Positions 42,817-54,455 are shown, counted from the stretch's first letter. The stretch: DNA of 64,000 nucleotides from Siphonodentalium dalli (GCA_032622095.1 CP136069.1:5256976-5320975); one strand, 5' to 3'. A program made the numbers and translations. The notes: generated by a model from the letters alone, not told the origin.

Positions 42817-45053
42817 TAGCTCAACTTAGGTAGGGGAATAATTTGATGGTTGACAGTAAATGGAGGAATAGGAAAGGTGCTAATTGAAATGTCTAATTAA
42901 GACAAGATGTACATGTCCATATCAACATTCATGACAAGTTTTATAATCATCGGATCAGGGATGAGGTGATTATGGTGTGCCAAAGGATTTAGTGATGCAA
43001 AGAGTAAATTCTAAAATGGCCACCGGCAGCCATGTTTTTTTCCGAATTACCTCAAAATGACTCATTCCCATCTATGTACATGTCAATGTCAACAGTCTTT
43101 ACAAATCTCATAATGATCTGACCAAAGGTAAAACCTGTAGCCTGTGCCAAAGGATTTAGTCATGCAAAGAGTAAAATCCAAGATGGCTGCTGGCGGCCAT
43201 GTTTTTAGGCCGAATGACCCCAAAAGGACTCGTTCCCATCTGCATGTCATTGTTAACATCCATAACACATTTCATGATCAGACGAACAGTACGACCTGTA
43301 GCCCGCGCCAATGGATTAAATTTTTAAATCCAAGATGGCTGCCAGCGGTCATGTTTTTTGGCCAAATGACCCCAAAATGACTCGTTCCCATCTACATGTC
43401 AATGTCAATATTCATGACAAATTTCATAAAGATTAGACCAAAGGTACGACCTGTAGCCCGTGCCAAAGGATTTAGTCATGCAAAGAGTAAAATCAAAGAT
43501 GGCTGCTGGCGGCCATGTTTTTCGGCCAAACGACCCCAAAATGACTCGTTCCCATCTACATGTCATTTCTAATATCCATGACAAATTTCATGAAGTTCCG
43601 ATCAAAGCTACGACCTGTAGCCCGCGCCAAAGGATTTAGTCATGCAAAGAGTAAAATACATGATGGCTGCTGGCGGCCATGTTTTTTAGCCGAACGACCC
43701 CAAAATGACTCGTTCCCATCTACATATCAATATTAACATCCATGACAAATTTCATGATGATCAGACAAACAGTACGACCTGTAGCCAGCGACAATGGATT
43801 GAATTTTAAAATTTCATAAAGATTAGACTGTAGCCTGCGCCAAAGGATTTAGTCATGCAAAGAGTAAAATCCAAGATGGCTGCTGGCGGCCATGTTTTTC
43901 GGCCAAACGACCCCAAAATGACTCGTTCCCATCTACATGTTATTTTTAATATCCATGACACGTTTCATGAAGTTCCGATCAAAGCTACGACCTGTAGCCC
44001 GCGCCAAAGGATTTAGTAATGCAAAGAGTAAAATCCAAGATGGCTGCTGGCGGCCATGTTTTTCGGCCGAACGACCCCAAAATCACTCGTTCCCATCTAC
44101 ATGTCATTGTTAACATCCATGACAAATTTCATGATATTCCGATCGAAGCTACGACCTGTAGCCCGCGCCAAAGGATTTAGTCATGCAAAGAGTAAAATCC
44201 AAGATGGCTGCTGGCGGGCATGTTTATTGGCCGAAAAACCCCAAAATGACTCGTTCCCATCTACATGTCAATATTAACATCCGTGACAAATTTCATGATG
44301 ATCAGACGAACAGTACGACCTGTATCCCGCGCCAATGGATTGAATTTTGAAATCTAAGATGGCCGCCAGCGGCCATGTTTTTTGGCCGAATGACCCCACA
44401 ATGATACGTTCCCATCTACATGTCAATGTCAACATTCATGACAAATTTCATAAAGATTAGACCAAAGGTACGACCTGTAGCCCGCGCCAAACGATTTAGT
44501 CATGCAAAGAGTAAAATCCAAGATGGCTGCTGGCGGCCATGTTTTTTTGGCCAAACAACTCCAAAATCACTCGTTCCCATCTACATGACAGTGTTAACAT
44601 CCATGACAAATTTCATAAACTTCCGACCAAAACAACGACCTGTAGCCCGCGCCAAAGGATTTAGTCATGCAAAGAGTAAAATCCAAGATGGCTGCTGGCA
44701 GCCATGTTTTTTGGCCGAACGACCCCAAAATCACTCGTTCCCATCTACATGTCATTATTAACATCAATGACAAATTTCATGATGATCAGATGAACAGTAC
44801 GACCTGTAGGTTGCGCCAATGGATTGAATCTTGAAATCCAAGATGGCTGCCAGCGGCCATGTTTTTTGGCCGAATGACCCCAAATTGACTCGTTCCCATC
44901 TACATGTCAATGTCAACATTCATGAAAAATTTTATGAAGATCAGACCAAAGGTACAACCTGTAGCCCGCGCCAAAGGAAATTGTTGATGGACCCACGGAC
45001 GACGGACGCCAAACCATGGCAATAGCTCAAACTTACAAAAGTAAGTTGAGCTA
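42817..45053 (+). mobile_element. G170 element, largest copy: about 12 internal units
   Basis: The left end TAGCTCAACTTAGGTAGGGG and right end GTAAGTTGAGCTA are inverse over about a dozen bases. Between them about 12 units of 150-185 bp follow in tandem. Each carries CGACCTGTAGCCCGCGCCAA, GAGTAAAATCCAAGATGGCT, a GGCCATGTTTTTYGGCC palindrome, GACTCGTTCCCATCTACATG and ATCCATGACAAATTTCATGA. The right tail is GTTGATGGACCCACGGACGA, then TAGCTCAAACTTAC. Small ORFs (60-113 codons) are unit translations. Confidence 0.88.
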
Positions 45054-45190
45054 ATAATCGACTCCTTAACCACAGCAGAATCATCGAGAGCTTTCCGATG
45101 AATGGCAACAAGCCATATTTCCGACTAAATCCTGAAAAGTTACCCATAATTATGCTGTGGTTAAGGAGTCGATTATTTAGGGCATTACTG
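45054..45190. mobile_element. TA-1 MITE, left terminus lost at the G170 border
   Basis: AATAATCGACTCCTTAACCA directly follows GAGCTA. CAGTAATGCCCTA is missing and the left arm jumps from CAGCAGAATC to ATCGAGAGCTTTCC. The right arm is complete to GGGCATTACTG|TA. Confidence 0.85.
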
Positions 45191-46090
45191 TATATGGATT
45201 AATCAACAGCTTGCATATATACACACATCTTCTCTTTTGTTTTTAACTAAAGCTTTGATTGTTTAAACAATTGGAAATGTCAGTCATGAACCAGGATATA
45301 CAACATGCAGCAACATATTTCTTTGCATAAGCAAGCAGCCTGAACACATGTGAATCATCATCTCCCAGTGAAATGTTTGTTTTGGTATACTGGGTTTATT
45401 AATTGGCTTATGAAAATCAAGGTAAAAGATCTCTTGATGGAGGAGGGGAAAAAACCAAGGCAGGTGATGATATACTGACTAGCAATGTTCAACATGATCA
45501 CCGGTGAATGCAAATCTCCTAAATAATGATAAATTCACTTGAAATCATATTTAGCATATAAAATTGAATAAAACCAACATATTAAAATCTCAATTATTTT
45601 ACTATGGGGTTAACAGGGATAACTTTTTATGAGGAAAAGATTTTCACACGGCCTAAGCCAGGCAAACAATGTTCCATAATTCTTAACAATTTTGACATTT
45701 TATTTTACTGTTTTTAACAAAATTAGACCCGACACAATGAGAGCTACCGGTACAGTAATGCCCTAAATAATCGACTCCTTAACCACAGCAGAATATTTAT
45801 GGGTAATTTTTCAGGATTTAGTCGAAAATATGGCTTGTTGCCATTCATTGGAAAGCCATATTTCCGACTAAATCCTGAAAAAATTATCCATAATTATGCT
45901 GTGTTTAAAGAGTTGATTATTGACATTACTGTACATGTACCGGTATAAAAGGATTTCAGATTTTCTGGCAGTTTCAATCTGTCAATGACATTTCAGTTAT
46001 ATTAAGGCTTGTTGAAACTTTTAGTTGAATTTTATAACATTTTTAGATTTACCACCATTTTAATTGGGGCCTTCAAGCAAAAACATGCTC
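45191..46090. other. low-copy sequence with a TA-1 at 45753-45931
   Basis: The TA-1 runs TA|CAGTAATGCCCTAAATAATC to TTGACATTACTG|TA, has a shortened centre (CATTCATTGGAAAGCC) and is complete at both ends. The rest shows no exon or repeat that I recognise. Confidence 0.7.
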
Positions 46091-46530
46091 CCAAATGTTG
46101 AAATAGTGTGTCTGTCTTTTACAGAACGAGGTCCCCATAATGTAAATTTATGGACGATATCCCACACGGTGGGCTGTTATCACCAAATACACCCTATCGG
46201 GACCTCATTCTGTTTAGACCTCAACTGCTATGGTAGACATAGGATTAGATTGAAATTCCCCAATGGCCCAATAGAAGTTTTTGTGTTAGTAAACCCACAT
46301 ACCAAATTTCATTCGATTCAGTTCAAACATACTAAAGTTATCCGGAAACGAAAAAAGTGAATGGACAGATTTACAGATGGACAGACAAACCAAAAAAAAT
46401 AATACGTCTGTTTTTTTCTTCAGAACGGGCGCATAAAAAGTAATTAAAAATAAGTTATTAAACTTTAGATATACCTCCCAGAAGAGGAGACCTAACATAA
46501 TGAGGTCCCCAGTGACTAAATTCACACACA
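46091..46530. mobile_element. H8-1 element, strongly diverged
   Basis: GTTGAAATAGTGTGTCTGTC and ACAGAACGAGGTCCCCATAA at the left, with the hairpin partner GGGACCTCATTCTGTTTAG. A later piece, CCCAGAAGAGGAGACCTAAC, belongs to the family middle. Between them is a GGACAGATTTACAGATGGAC simple stretch. A 98-codon ORF (46064-46360) is a repeat translation. Confidence 0.55.
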
Positions 46531-46548
46531 AAGCCGGTTTGTTCACAA

Positions 46549-46699
46549 CAAGCCTTGAAATAGTGTGTCTGTCATTTGCAGAATGAGGTCCCCAGAGGGT
46601 GAATTTAGTGATGCTACCCCGCATAGTGGGCTAGCATCACCAATTTCAGCCTCTGGGGACCTCATTCTGCAAATGACAGACACACTATTTCAAGGCTTG
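46549..46699. mobile_element. H8-1 minimal element, 151 bp
   Basis: CAAGCCTTGAAATAGTGTGT to CACTATTTCAAGGCTTG with one GAGGTCCCCAGAGGG hairpin. TTTGTTCACA on the left and CTGTTCACAC shortly after the right end are similar, but an exact adjacent 8-base duplication is not seen. Confidence 0.88.
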
Positions 46700-46712
46700 C
46701 CTCTGTTCACAC

Positions 46713-47350
46713 TGTAGCTCAACTTCGAAAGGGAATAATTTCATGTGTTACAGTCAATGGAGTGATTAGGAATGTGGAAAGTTGAAAGGCCTACATGTAG
46801 TTATGCAAAGAGTAAAATCCAAGATGGCTTTTTGGCCGAATGACCCCAAAAGGACTCGTTCCCATCTACATGTCATTGTTAACATTCATGACAAATTTCA
46901 TGAAGATCCGACCAAAGCTACGACCTGCAGCCCGCGCCAAAGATTTAGTCATGCTAAGAGTAAAATCCAAGATGGCTGCTGGCGGCTATGTTTTTTGGCC
47001 GAACGACCCCAAAATGACTCGTTCCCATCTACATGTCAATATTAACATCCAAGACAAATTTCATGATGATCAGACGTATGACCTGTAGACCGCGCCAATG
47101 GATTTATTTTGAAATCCAAGATGGCCACCAGCGGCCATGTTTTTTGGCCGAATGACCCCAAAATAACTCGTTCCCATCTACATGTCAATGTCAACATTCA
47201 TTACAAATTTCATAAAGATCAGACCAAAGGTACAACCTGTAGCCCACGCCAAAGGAAACTGTTGACGGACACACGCACACACATACAGACACACGGTTGA
47301 CGGACGCCAACCCATGGAAATAGCTCAAACTTACAGAGTAAGTTGAACTA
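46713..47350 (+). mobile_element. G170 element, short copy: about three units
   Basis: TGTAGCTCAACTTCGAAAGG at the left, GTAAGTTGAACTA at the right. Three units contain AAATCCAAGATGGCY and GACTCGTTCCCATCTACATG. The tail carries GTTGACGGACACACGCACAC. Its internal copy number is about a quarter of that at 42817-45053. Confidence 0.82.
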
Positions 47351-48120
47351 ACAACACAACTAATCAAGTGGGGAATATTCCATTCAGCAATAAACTGCTA
47401 ACATAAATGTGTTTACTGTCAATACATCTAACATATGGTTCACTATATTTCCCAGTCATAAAGCGCAGATGATGATATATTCTTGGATTACATTGAATAT
47501 AATCAACTCCCACAATCTAACTAAAAATACAGGGTAGTAATGACTTGCATCAACAATGGGACAGATAAAGTACTAGTATATGACAATCATAATAAAGCAC
47601 GTTCAGTTTTAACACTGTTTTCACTAAATAATCATGGATAAGTGGTCAGATACATTTTTTTTATGAAGTTCATTGTGCTGTTCTAATATAATCAACGAGA
47701 GGCCGATCACGATCGGCAGATGTTAACCCATCCCTTGGCGATAGTAAATTACTCTGATCGTAATTATAAATGAGAGTTTTGATGTTGAATTATAGAGTAT
47801 ACTGTTAGGTACTATTATAGACAATGCACATAACACAAATTACTGGAATTTATGAGTCACTCACATTTATATAAGAGAATACACTGGAACAGGATCTGTA
47901 ATGCTGAACCACCACAGCCTTGGGTTAAATGTGAAAAGGTGACCTGGACATGCAATACTTGATCAAGAGATTCCAATATAATGATAATGTATCAAATTCT
48001 ACCCACAACAGCAATCAAGATAAACACCTCACTGCTGACCGATTAATATCTGTTATACAGCAGAGCTGTCAATAAATCATATGCTTATGTTAAATAGGGC
48101 ATGGAATTCAAACTAAATTT
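47351..48120. repeat. dispersed repeat P, first copy (about 47694-48010)
   Basis: GCCGATCACGATCGGCAGAT (with the palindrome CCGATCACGATCGG), TTAACCCATCCCTTGG, GAGTTTTGATGTTGAATTAT, ATAGAGTATACTGTTA and AAGAGAATACACTGGAACAG appear in the same order at 54943-55290. The portion with AAGAGAATACACTGG relates to TTAA-4. The stretch 47351-47690 shows nothing recognisable. Confidence 0.75.
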
Positions 48121-49440
48121 ATTTTTTTAAGAGTGAATATTTTTTTTTTTCGAAAAAGAGCCATCAGTTAAAAATTGTCTGATCAAACACATATTCGAAC
48201 TCGATCTGTCTTTTGTGCTGAGAAATTCATATACAAAATTTAGTTCCAATCAGATAAAAAATGTTTGAGTTATCGCACCATGCGTAAAGTGTCTACAGAC
48301 AAACAGATGGATGGACTAATGACAGTTGGTCAATCTGTATGTTGACACTTCCATACTATGATATGGGTAAACATAAAAATTAGTCTTTTGTGGGTATTAA
48401 AGTATCAATTTTCCCATCTCCACCAGCATGGGCATGCATTTGATTTTTTTGTCTGTGAAACACTGGACAAACATGACAAAATATGTGATAAAACACAATT
48501 TATTCCCATCTTTCCTGGCATAGAGACCTTCTCAGAAACCCAGAGTAAGAGTGCAAATTAATTAGATAGAGCTACAGCCTGTAAGCCAGAATCCTGTCCC
48601 TCAAAAACATATATCTGGTTACACCTCACACTAATGTCTAATTATCAATAACTTAGATTTACTGTTTGTCTCTACCAGAGCTAAAGTGATACTGCTGGTA
48701 ATCAATTAGTTGTTGACTGCTATGGTTATCTGTTCAATTCTTAGTTGAAAAAGGGCCATAACTCTGGTATAAAATGTTGGATCTAACCCATATTCAATCT
48801 TGATTTGTATTTTGAGTTGAGAAACTCACATACCAAATTTGGTTCTTATCAGTTGAAAATGGTTGATTTATCAAAATATGCAGAAATTCTATGTCAAAGG
48901 GCCATAACTCCATTAAAAAATATCGGATCAAACCCATATTCGAATTCGATATGTATTTTGGGCTGAGCAACTCACATACCAAATTTGGTTATGGTCAGAT
49001 AATTTTTTTTTGAGTTATGGCAGCATGCATAAATTCTAAGTTGAAAAAGGGCCATAACTCCGTAAAAAAAACTCGGATCAAACCCATATTCGAACTCGAT
49101 CTGTATTTGGTGCTGAGAAAATCATATAAAAAATTTGGTTCCGATCAGATAGAAAATATTTCAGTTATCGCACCATGCGTAAAGTGTCTACAGACAGACG
49201 GACGGACTAACAACGAGTGGTCAATCCGGGCAACGACACTATGTTTACCATACTATGGTATGGGTAAACATAAAAATGGTACTAGTAGATCCGGTCTGTG
49301 TCAATAATAAAACACATGTTGAGCCTGATACACTTCCCACCTCTCGGTATATAATCATTAATGACAGATCCGGTCTGTGTCAATATTCAAACACATGTTC
49401 AGCCTGATATGCTTCCCAACTCTAGGTGAAAGGGCTTCAT
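48121..49440. repeat. 'aagggccataactc' dispersed repeat, about four degenerate units
   Basis: AAAAGGGCCATAACTCYG, TCGGATCAAACCCATATTCG, AACTCGATCTGTATTT and TCACATACCAAATTTGGTT recur at about 48170, 48750, 48895 and 49045. Two tails read GTGTCTACAGACARACRGA with CCATACTATGRTATGGGTAA (48285-48370, 49185-49270). The 96-codon ORF at 49017-49307 lies wholly within one unit. GATCCGGTCTGTGTCAATA is duplicated at 49289 and 49367. Confidence 0.75.
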
Positions 49441-49446
49441 ATTAAG

Positions 49447-49620
49447 GATGTCCCCGTAGCCGAGGTGGTTTGGTCGTGGATACATGTACGATTATCGCAG
49501 TCTGGATTGGACGAGGTTGGTACAAGTTTGAACTCTGACATGGGCGAAAATTGGTTCTCAGAACCGATTTTCAAGCTTGATTTGAGTTAAGGTACATCTC
49601 AATGTGCTATTCCGATCGAT
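49447..49620 (+). repeat. possible tRNA-derived SINE
   Basis: TCCCCGTAGCCGAGGTGGTT resembles a tRNA 5' half with an A-box (TAGCCGAGGTGG). AAGTTTGAACTCTGAC about 70 bases later resembles a B-box. The acceptor stem does not pair well (TCCCCGT versus ATGGGCG), and sequence continues without a Pol III T-run. A degenerate SINE head is therefore likelier than a tRNA gene. Confidence 0.5.
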
Positions 49621-50310
49621 ATATGGCCATTTTGATAAGAAATGACAATTTGTTCACGCTCACTGAAATTGCTGAATTAAGCGCATATCAAGCAATGAAC
49701 ACTCCAACTGAGTCCGTGCCTCCATAACTCTTAATATAAATACAGGGTAATAAAACTACCTAGTTAAGCCTGTTCAGTTTTAACACTTTCTTCAGTAGAT
49801 AATCATTGAAAAACAGCCATTGTTTAACTTATTGTTGACCAATTTCCCAGGGATCAGTCATGAGGGAGAGATGGCAGGCCTTTAAGATTCAACGAGAATC
49901 ACCGTATTGATTCTCGTAATGATTCTCGCGAAACTTTTCAATTTTCAGTGCTTTATGACTAACTTGATCCAGCATTTTATTCTCACAAAATTAAATGTAT
50001 TTTGAGCCCTGGGATGGGAGACGCGGAACAGACATGAGGGAGACAGGGGAGACAGGGAACAGACATGAGGGAGACATTGTCTCCCTGAAATCAGTCACTT
50101 CTACATCATTTTGCAGCATGTACTAGTATATCTCCAGTTCTTATTAAAACCGGACTCAAACGGCTCCGTGTTACTGAGTCTGAAAAATTTAGATGAGTTG
50201 CCCATTACCACCAGCAAAAATAATGTCAGTCCATTGCAACATCCGAGCATCAGTAAAGTGAGGCACAAAATCAGGTGATTGTCACGATTACTATCGTACC
50301 ACAATATATC
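49621..50310. other. no gene recognised
   Basis: GAGAATCACCGTATTGATTCTC (about 49891) is a short inverted repeat. GGAACAGACATGAGGGAGAC occurs twice (about 50027 and 50056). No exon was seen. Confidence 0.5.
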
Positions 50311-50312
50311 AC

Positions 50313-50480
50313 CCACCCTAGGTATCTATCCCCCCATCCTAGGTATCTATCCCCCCATCCTAGGTATCTATCCCCCCCATCCTAGGTATCTATCCCCCCC
50401 ATCCTAGGTATCTATCCCCCCATCCTAGGTATCTATCCCCCCATCCTAGGTATCTATCCCCCCATCCTAGGTATCTATCG
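50313..50480. repeat. 22-23-bp minisatellite, eight units
   Basis: The unit is CATCCTAGGTATCTATCCCC plus two or three C. Length varies only in the C run. CCTAGG is a palindromic restriction-type site in each unit. The minus-strand GDRYLGWG repeat ORF is a by-product. Confidence 0.92.
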
Positions 50481-50596
50481 CCAGGGATGTGGCTAGAGGA
50501 TTTCCGTTGGGGGGATTTCCAACTGCAGCCCCCCTCCCATTGAATCAGATCAAATACAAATAGCCTATACATGTATATTCATAAACCATGGTTCTA

Positions 50597-50808
50597 CAGT
50601 AATGCCCTAAGTAATCGATCTCTTAACCAAAGCAGAATTATGGGTAACTTTTCAGGATTTAGTCGGAAATATGGCTATTGCCATTCATCGGAAAGATCTC
50701 GGCGAGAGCTTTCCGATGAATGGCAACAAGCCATATTTCCGACTTAATCCTGAAAAGTTACCCATAATTCTGATGTCGTTAGGGAGTCGATTAATTAGGG
50801 CATTACTG
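50597..50808. mobile_element. TA-1 palindromic MITE
   Basis: TA|CAGTAATGCCCTAAGTAATC to TTAATTAGGGCATTACTG (the final TA is changed to AA). Full arms, centre GAAAGATCTCGGCGAGAGCTTTC. Confidence 0.92.
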
Positions 50809-50910
50809 AATATTTGACAAAGAAGGAAGTTGACTCAAACTGACATGTGTTTGCATAATAGAATAGCAGGATGCAGCTTTGATTATTCATGTTTATTGCT
50901 TGACTTGATC

Positions 50911-51364
50911 CAAGCCTGCAAATAGCATGTCTGTCATTTGCAGAATGAGGTCCTCAGAGGGTGAATTTAGAGACACTGCATAGCATCACTAAATTCACCC
51001 TCTGGAAACCTCATTCTGCAAGGCCTCATCTGCTATAGGAGACATACATGTAGCCTCAGATTGAAGTTCCCAAATGGTGAATATAGTGATGTACACCCGT
51101 TGGGAACCTTGATTATGCAATGTGTCGTCTGCCAATTTGGGGATATAGAGAAACTAAACTAAACAAGAAATAGAATCTATGTGAAGAAGTTTCTATAGAA
51201 ATTTGATAATAAAGAAACTTTCCAGAGAAGATGAGCCCTGAGCAGAATTAGGTCGCCAGAGGGTCAATTTAGTGATGCTAGCCCACTATGTGTGATAGCG
51301 TCACTAAATTCACCCTCTGTGGATCTCATTCTGCAAATGACAGGCACACTATACTCAAGACTTG
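50911..51364. mobile_element. H8-1 element, long form
   Basis: CAAGCCTGCAAATAGCATGT to CACTATACTCAAGACTTG. The left hairpin has lost its loop (AGACACTGCATAGCATC). The middle has GATGTACACCCGTTGGGAAC and AATTTGGGGATATAGAGAAA. The right hairpin is at about 51240-51335. Confidence 0.8.
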
Positions 51365-51439
51365 AATGTACTGGTACTCACGGGTACTCAACAATATTAA
51401 ACGAATCGTAATGCATTGAAATTTCAATGAATCGTTACC

Positions 51440-51724
51440 AAGCCTGAATTCAGTGTGCCTGTCATTTGCAGAATGAGGTCCCCAGAGGGTGAATTTAGTG
51501 ACGCTATCCTGCATAACCAAATTTCCAACTGCATGCTCCCACCTTTAACCAGACTCAAAGTCCAGGATATTCTATTTTCAACCTTCCTCAACCCCACCCC
51601 TACCGCCACACAATTACATTTAGAAATATTAAATTAGCCGTTGGTTTATTATTATTATTTAATAATACAATAATTATTTGTTTGTGATTTTCATGGAAAT
51701 TTCAACAGATTTTGAATGGGTATT
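51440..51724. mobile_element. H8-1 left end (51440-51515), then low-copy sequence
   Basis: CAAGCCTGAATTCAGTGTGC with the left arm up to GACGCTATCCTGCATAACC, then unrelated sequence containing a (TTA)n run near 51645. No partner arm. Confidence 0.7.
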
Positions 51725-51984
51725 CAAGCCTTGAAATACCGGTAGGGTGTCTGTCATTTGCAGAATGAGGTCCCCAGAGGGTGAATTTAGTGATGCTACC
51801 CCGCATAGCGGGCTAGCATCACCAAATTCACCCTCTGGCAACCTCATTCTGCTGAGGTGTAAGCAGAATGAGGTCTCCAGAGGGTGAATTTAGTGATGCT
51901 AGCCCGCTATGCGGGGTAGCATCACTAAATTCACCCTCTGGGGACCTCATTCTGCAAATGACAGGCTCACTATTTCAAGGCTTG
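51725..51984. mobile_element. H8-1 element, double hairpin, near-perfect duplication
   Basis: CAAGCCTTGAAATACCGG to CACTATTTCAAGGCTTG. Flanks TGGGTATT (51717-51724) and CGGGTATT (51985-51992) match in seven of eight bases. The interior has the same two-hairpin plan, joined by GAGGTGTAAGCAG, as 16755-17007. Confidence 0.9.
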
Positions 51985-51992
51985 CGGGTATT

Positions 51993-52254
51993 CTGCCTGG
52001 TTATCCTGGGTATTTTGTGAATTTGTTTGGGGCCCTTACACATAAGAAAAATCACCGCCATGATGGGTTGAATTTATTAGAACACCTGCTCATTCATAAT
52101 GACCTTTTGGTCTTAAGTAATAAGTTACTCTCAGTTGAAAACAAATTTAACTACTGGTATGGAACCTGTAATAAATTCAGCCATGTTATATATACATGTA
52201 TCATAAGGCTGAGTTGGTCATTGTCGCATTATTTTGTATAAAAGTCATTCAGGA
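51993..52254. other. low-copy segment, possible exon but unrecognised
   Basis: The plus frame reads on from within the H8-1 element to a stop at 52241 for about 80 residues (including LNLLEHLLIHNDLLVLSN). It is leucine-rich and repeat-free, unlike most ORFs here. No domain, splice site or start could be assigned. Confidence 0.25.
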
Positions 52255-54455
52255 TCTCCCAAATATGCAAAAAAACAACCAAAGATCTCCCAAACATGCA
52301 AAAAAACCTACCAAAGATCTCCCAAATATGCAACCTACCAAAGATCTCCCAAATATGCAAACAACCTACCAAAGATCTCCCAAATATGCAAAAAACCTGT
52401 CTCCCAAATATGCAAAAAACCTGTCTCCCAAATATGCAAAAAACCTACCAAAGATCTCCCAAATAAGCAAAAAACAACCAAAGATCTCCCAAATATGCAA
52501 AAAAACCTACCAAAGATCTCCCAAATATGCAAACAACCTACCAAAGATCTCCCAAACATGCAAAAAACCTGTCTCCCAAATATGCAAAAAACCTACCAAA
52601 GATCTCCCAAATATGCAAAAAACCTACCAAAGATCTCCCAAACATGCAAAAAACCTACCAAAGATCTCCCAAACATGCAAAAAACCTGTCTCCCAAATAT
52701 GCAAAAAACCTGTCTCCCAAATATGCAAAAAACCTACCAAAGATCTCTCAAATATGCAAAAAAACAACCAAAGATCTCCCAAACATGCAAAAAACCTACC
52801 AAAGATCTCCCAAACATGCAAAAAACCTGTCTCCCAAATATGCAAAAAACCTACCAAAGATCTCCCAAATATGCAAAAAACCTACCAAAGATCTCCCAAA
52901 CATGCAAAAAACCTACCAAAGATCTCCCAAACATGCAAAAAACCTGTCTCCCAAATATGCAAAAAACCTACCAAAGATCTCCCAAATATGCAAAAAAACA
53001 ACCAAAGATCTCCCAAACATGCAAAAAACCTACCAAAGATCTCCCAAACATGCAAAAAAACTGTCTCCCAAACATGCAAAAACCCTGTCTCCCAAACATG
53101 CAAAAAACCTACCAAAGATCTCCCAAACATGCAAAAAACCTGTCTCCCAAACATGCAAAAAACCTGTCTCCCAAACATGCAAAAAACCTACCAAAGATCT
53201 CCCAAATATGCAAAAAAACAACCAAAGATCTCCCAAATATGCAAAAAACCTACCAAAGATCTCCCAAACATGCAAAAAACCTACCAAAGATCTCCCAAAC
53301 ATGCAAAAAACCTACCAAAGATCTCCCAAATATGCAAAAAACCTACCAAAGATCTCCCAAATATGCAAAAAACCTACCAAAGATCTCCCAAACATGCAAA
53401 AAACCTGTCTCCCAAATATGCAAAAAACCTACCAAAGATCTCCCAAATATGCAAAAAAACAACCAAAGATCTCCCAAATATGCAAAAAACCTACCAAAGA
53501 TCTCCCAAACATGCAAAAAACCTACCAAAGATCTCCCAAACATGCAAAAAACCTGTCTCCCAAACATGCAAAAAACCTGTCTCCCAAACATGCAAAAAAC
53601 CTACCAAAGATCTCCCAAACATGCAAAAAACCTGTCTCCCAAACATGCAAACAACCTACCAAAGATCTCCCAAACATGCAAAAAACCTGTCTCCCAAATA
53701 TGCAAAAAACCTACCAAAGATCTCCCAAATAAGCAAAAAACCTACCAAAGATCTCCCAAACATGCAAAAAACCTGTCTCCCAAATATGCAAAAAACCTAC
53801 CAAAGATCTCCCAAATAAGCAAAAAACCTGTCTCCCAAATATGCAAAAAACCTACCAAAGATCTCCCAAATAAGCAAAAAACCTACCAAAGATCTCCCAA
53901 ACATGCAAAAAACCTGTCTCCCAAATATGCAAACAACCTACCAAAGATCTCCCAAATAAGCAAAAAACCTGTCTCCCAAATATGCAAACAACCTACCAAA
54001 GATCTCCCAAATAAGCAAAAAACCTACCAAAGATCTCCCAAACATGCAAAAAACCTGTCTCCCAAATATGCAAAAAACCTACCAAAGATCTCCCAAATAA
54101 GCAAAAAACCTGTCTCCCAAATATGCAAAAAACCTACCAAAGATCTCCCAAATAAGCAAAAAACCTACCAAAGATCTCCCAAACATGCAAAAAACCTGTC
54201 TCCCAAATATGCAAACAACCTACCAAAGATCTCCCAAATAAGCAAAAAACCTGTCTCCCAAATATGCAAACAACCTACCAAAGATCTCCCAAACATGCAA
54301 AAAACCTACCAAAGATCTCCCAAACATGCAAAAAACCTGTCTCCCAAATATGCAAAAAACCTACCAAAGATCTCCCAAATATGCAAAAAACCTACCAAAG
54401 ATCTCCCAAATAAGCAAAAAACCTACCAAAGATCTCCCAAATGTGCAAAAAGCCA
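52255..54455 (+). repeat. 2.2-kb minisatellite, 31-bp and 24-bp units, all three forward frames open
   Basis: The 31-bp unit is ACCAAAGATCTCCCAAATAT plus GCAAAAAACCT. A 24-bp variant lacks ACCAAAGATC-type sequence and reads GTCTCCCAAATATGCAAAAA plus ACCT. There are about 75 units in all. Because 31 is 1 modulo 3, each full unit shifts frame, yet no frame has a stop. ORFs of 767, 540 and 401 codons therefore overlap, all made of KISQICKKPTKDLPNMQKTY-like residues. From 53731 a five-unit higher-order repeat of exactly 141 bp recurs (53731, 53872, 54013, 54154). No start context, signal or domain supports a protein. Confidence 0.93.

Noticed and set aside
43144-44761. ORFs of 70-113 codons (KSKMAAGGHVF, RPVARAKGFSHAKSK)
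   Set aside because: They recur in every G170 unit and are interrupted at unit borders; repeat translation rather than genes.
49017-49307. 96-codon ORF beginning MAACINSKLKKGHNSVKK
   Set aside because: Falls wholly within the dispersed 'aagggccataactc' repeat.
49447-49545. Functional tRNA gene
   Set aside because: A- and B-box-like words are present but the acceptor stem does not pair and no Pol III terminator follows; more like a SINE head.
50313-50480. CRISPR-like or telomere-like short repeat
   Set aside because: A simple 22-23-bp minisatellite varying only in a C run; no spacers and no telomeric TTAGGG.
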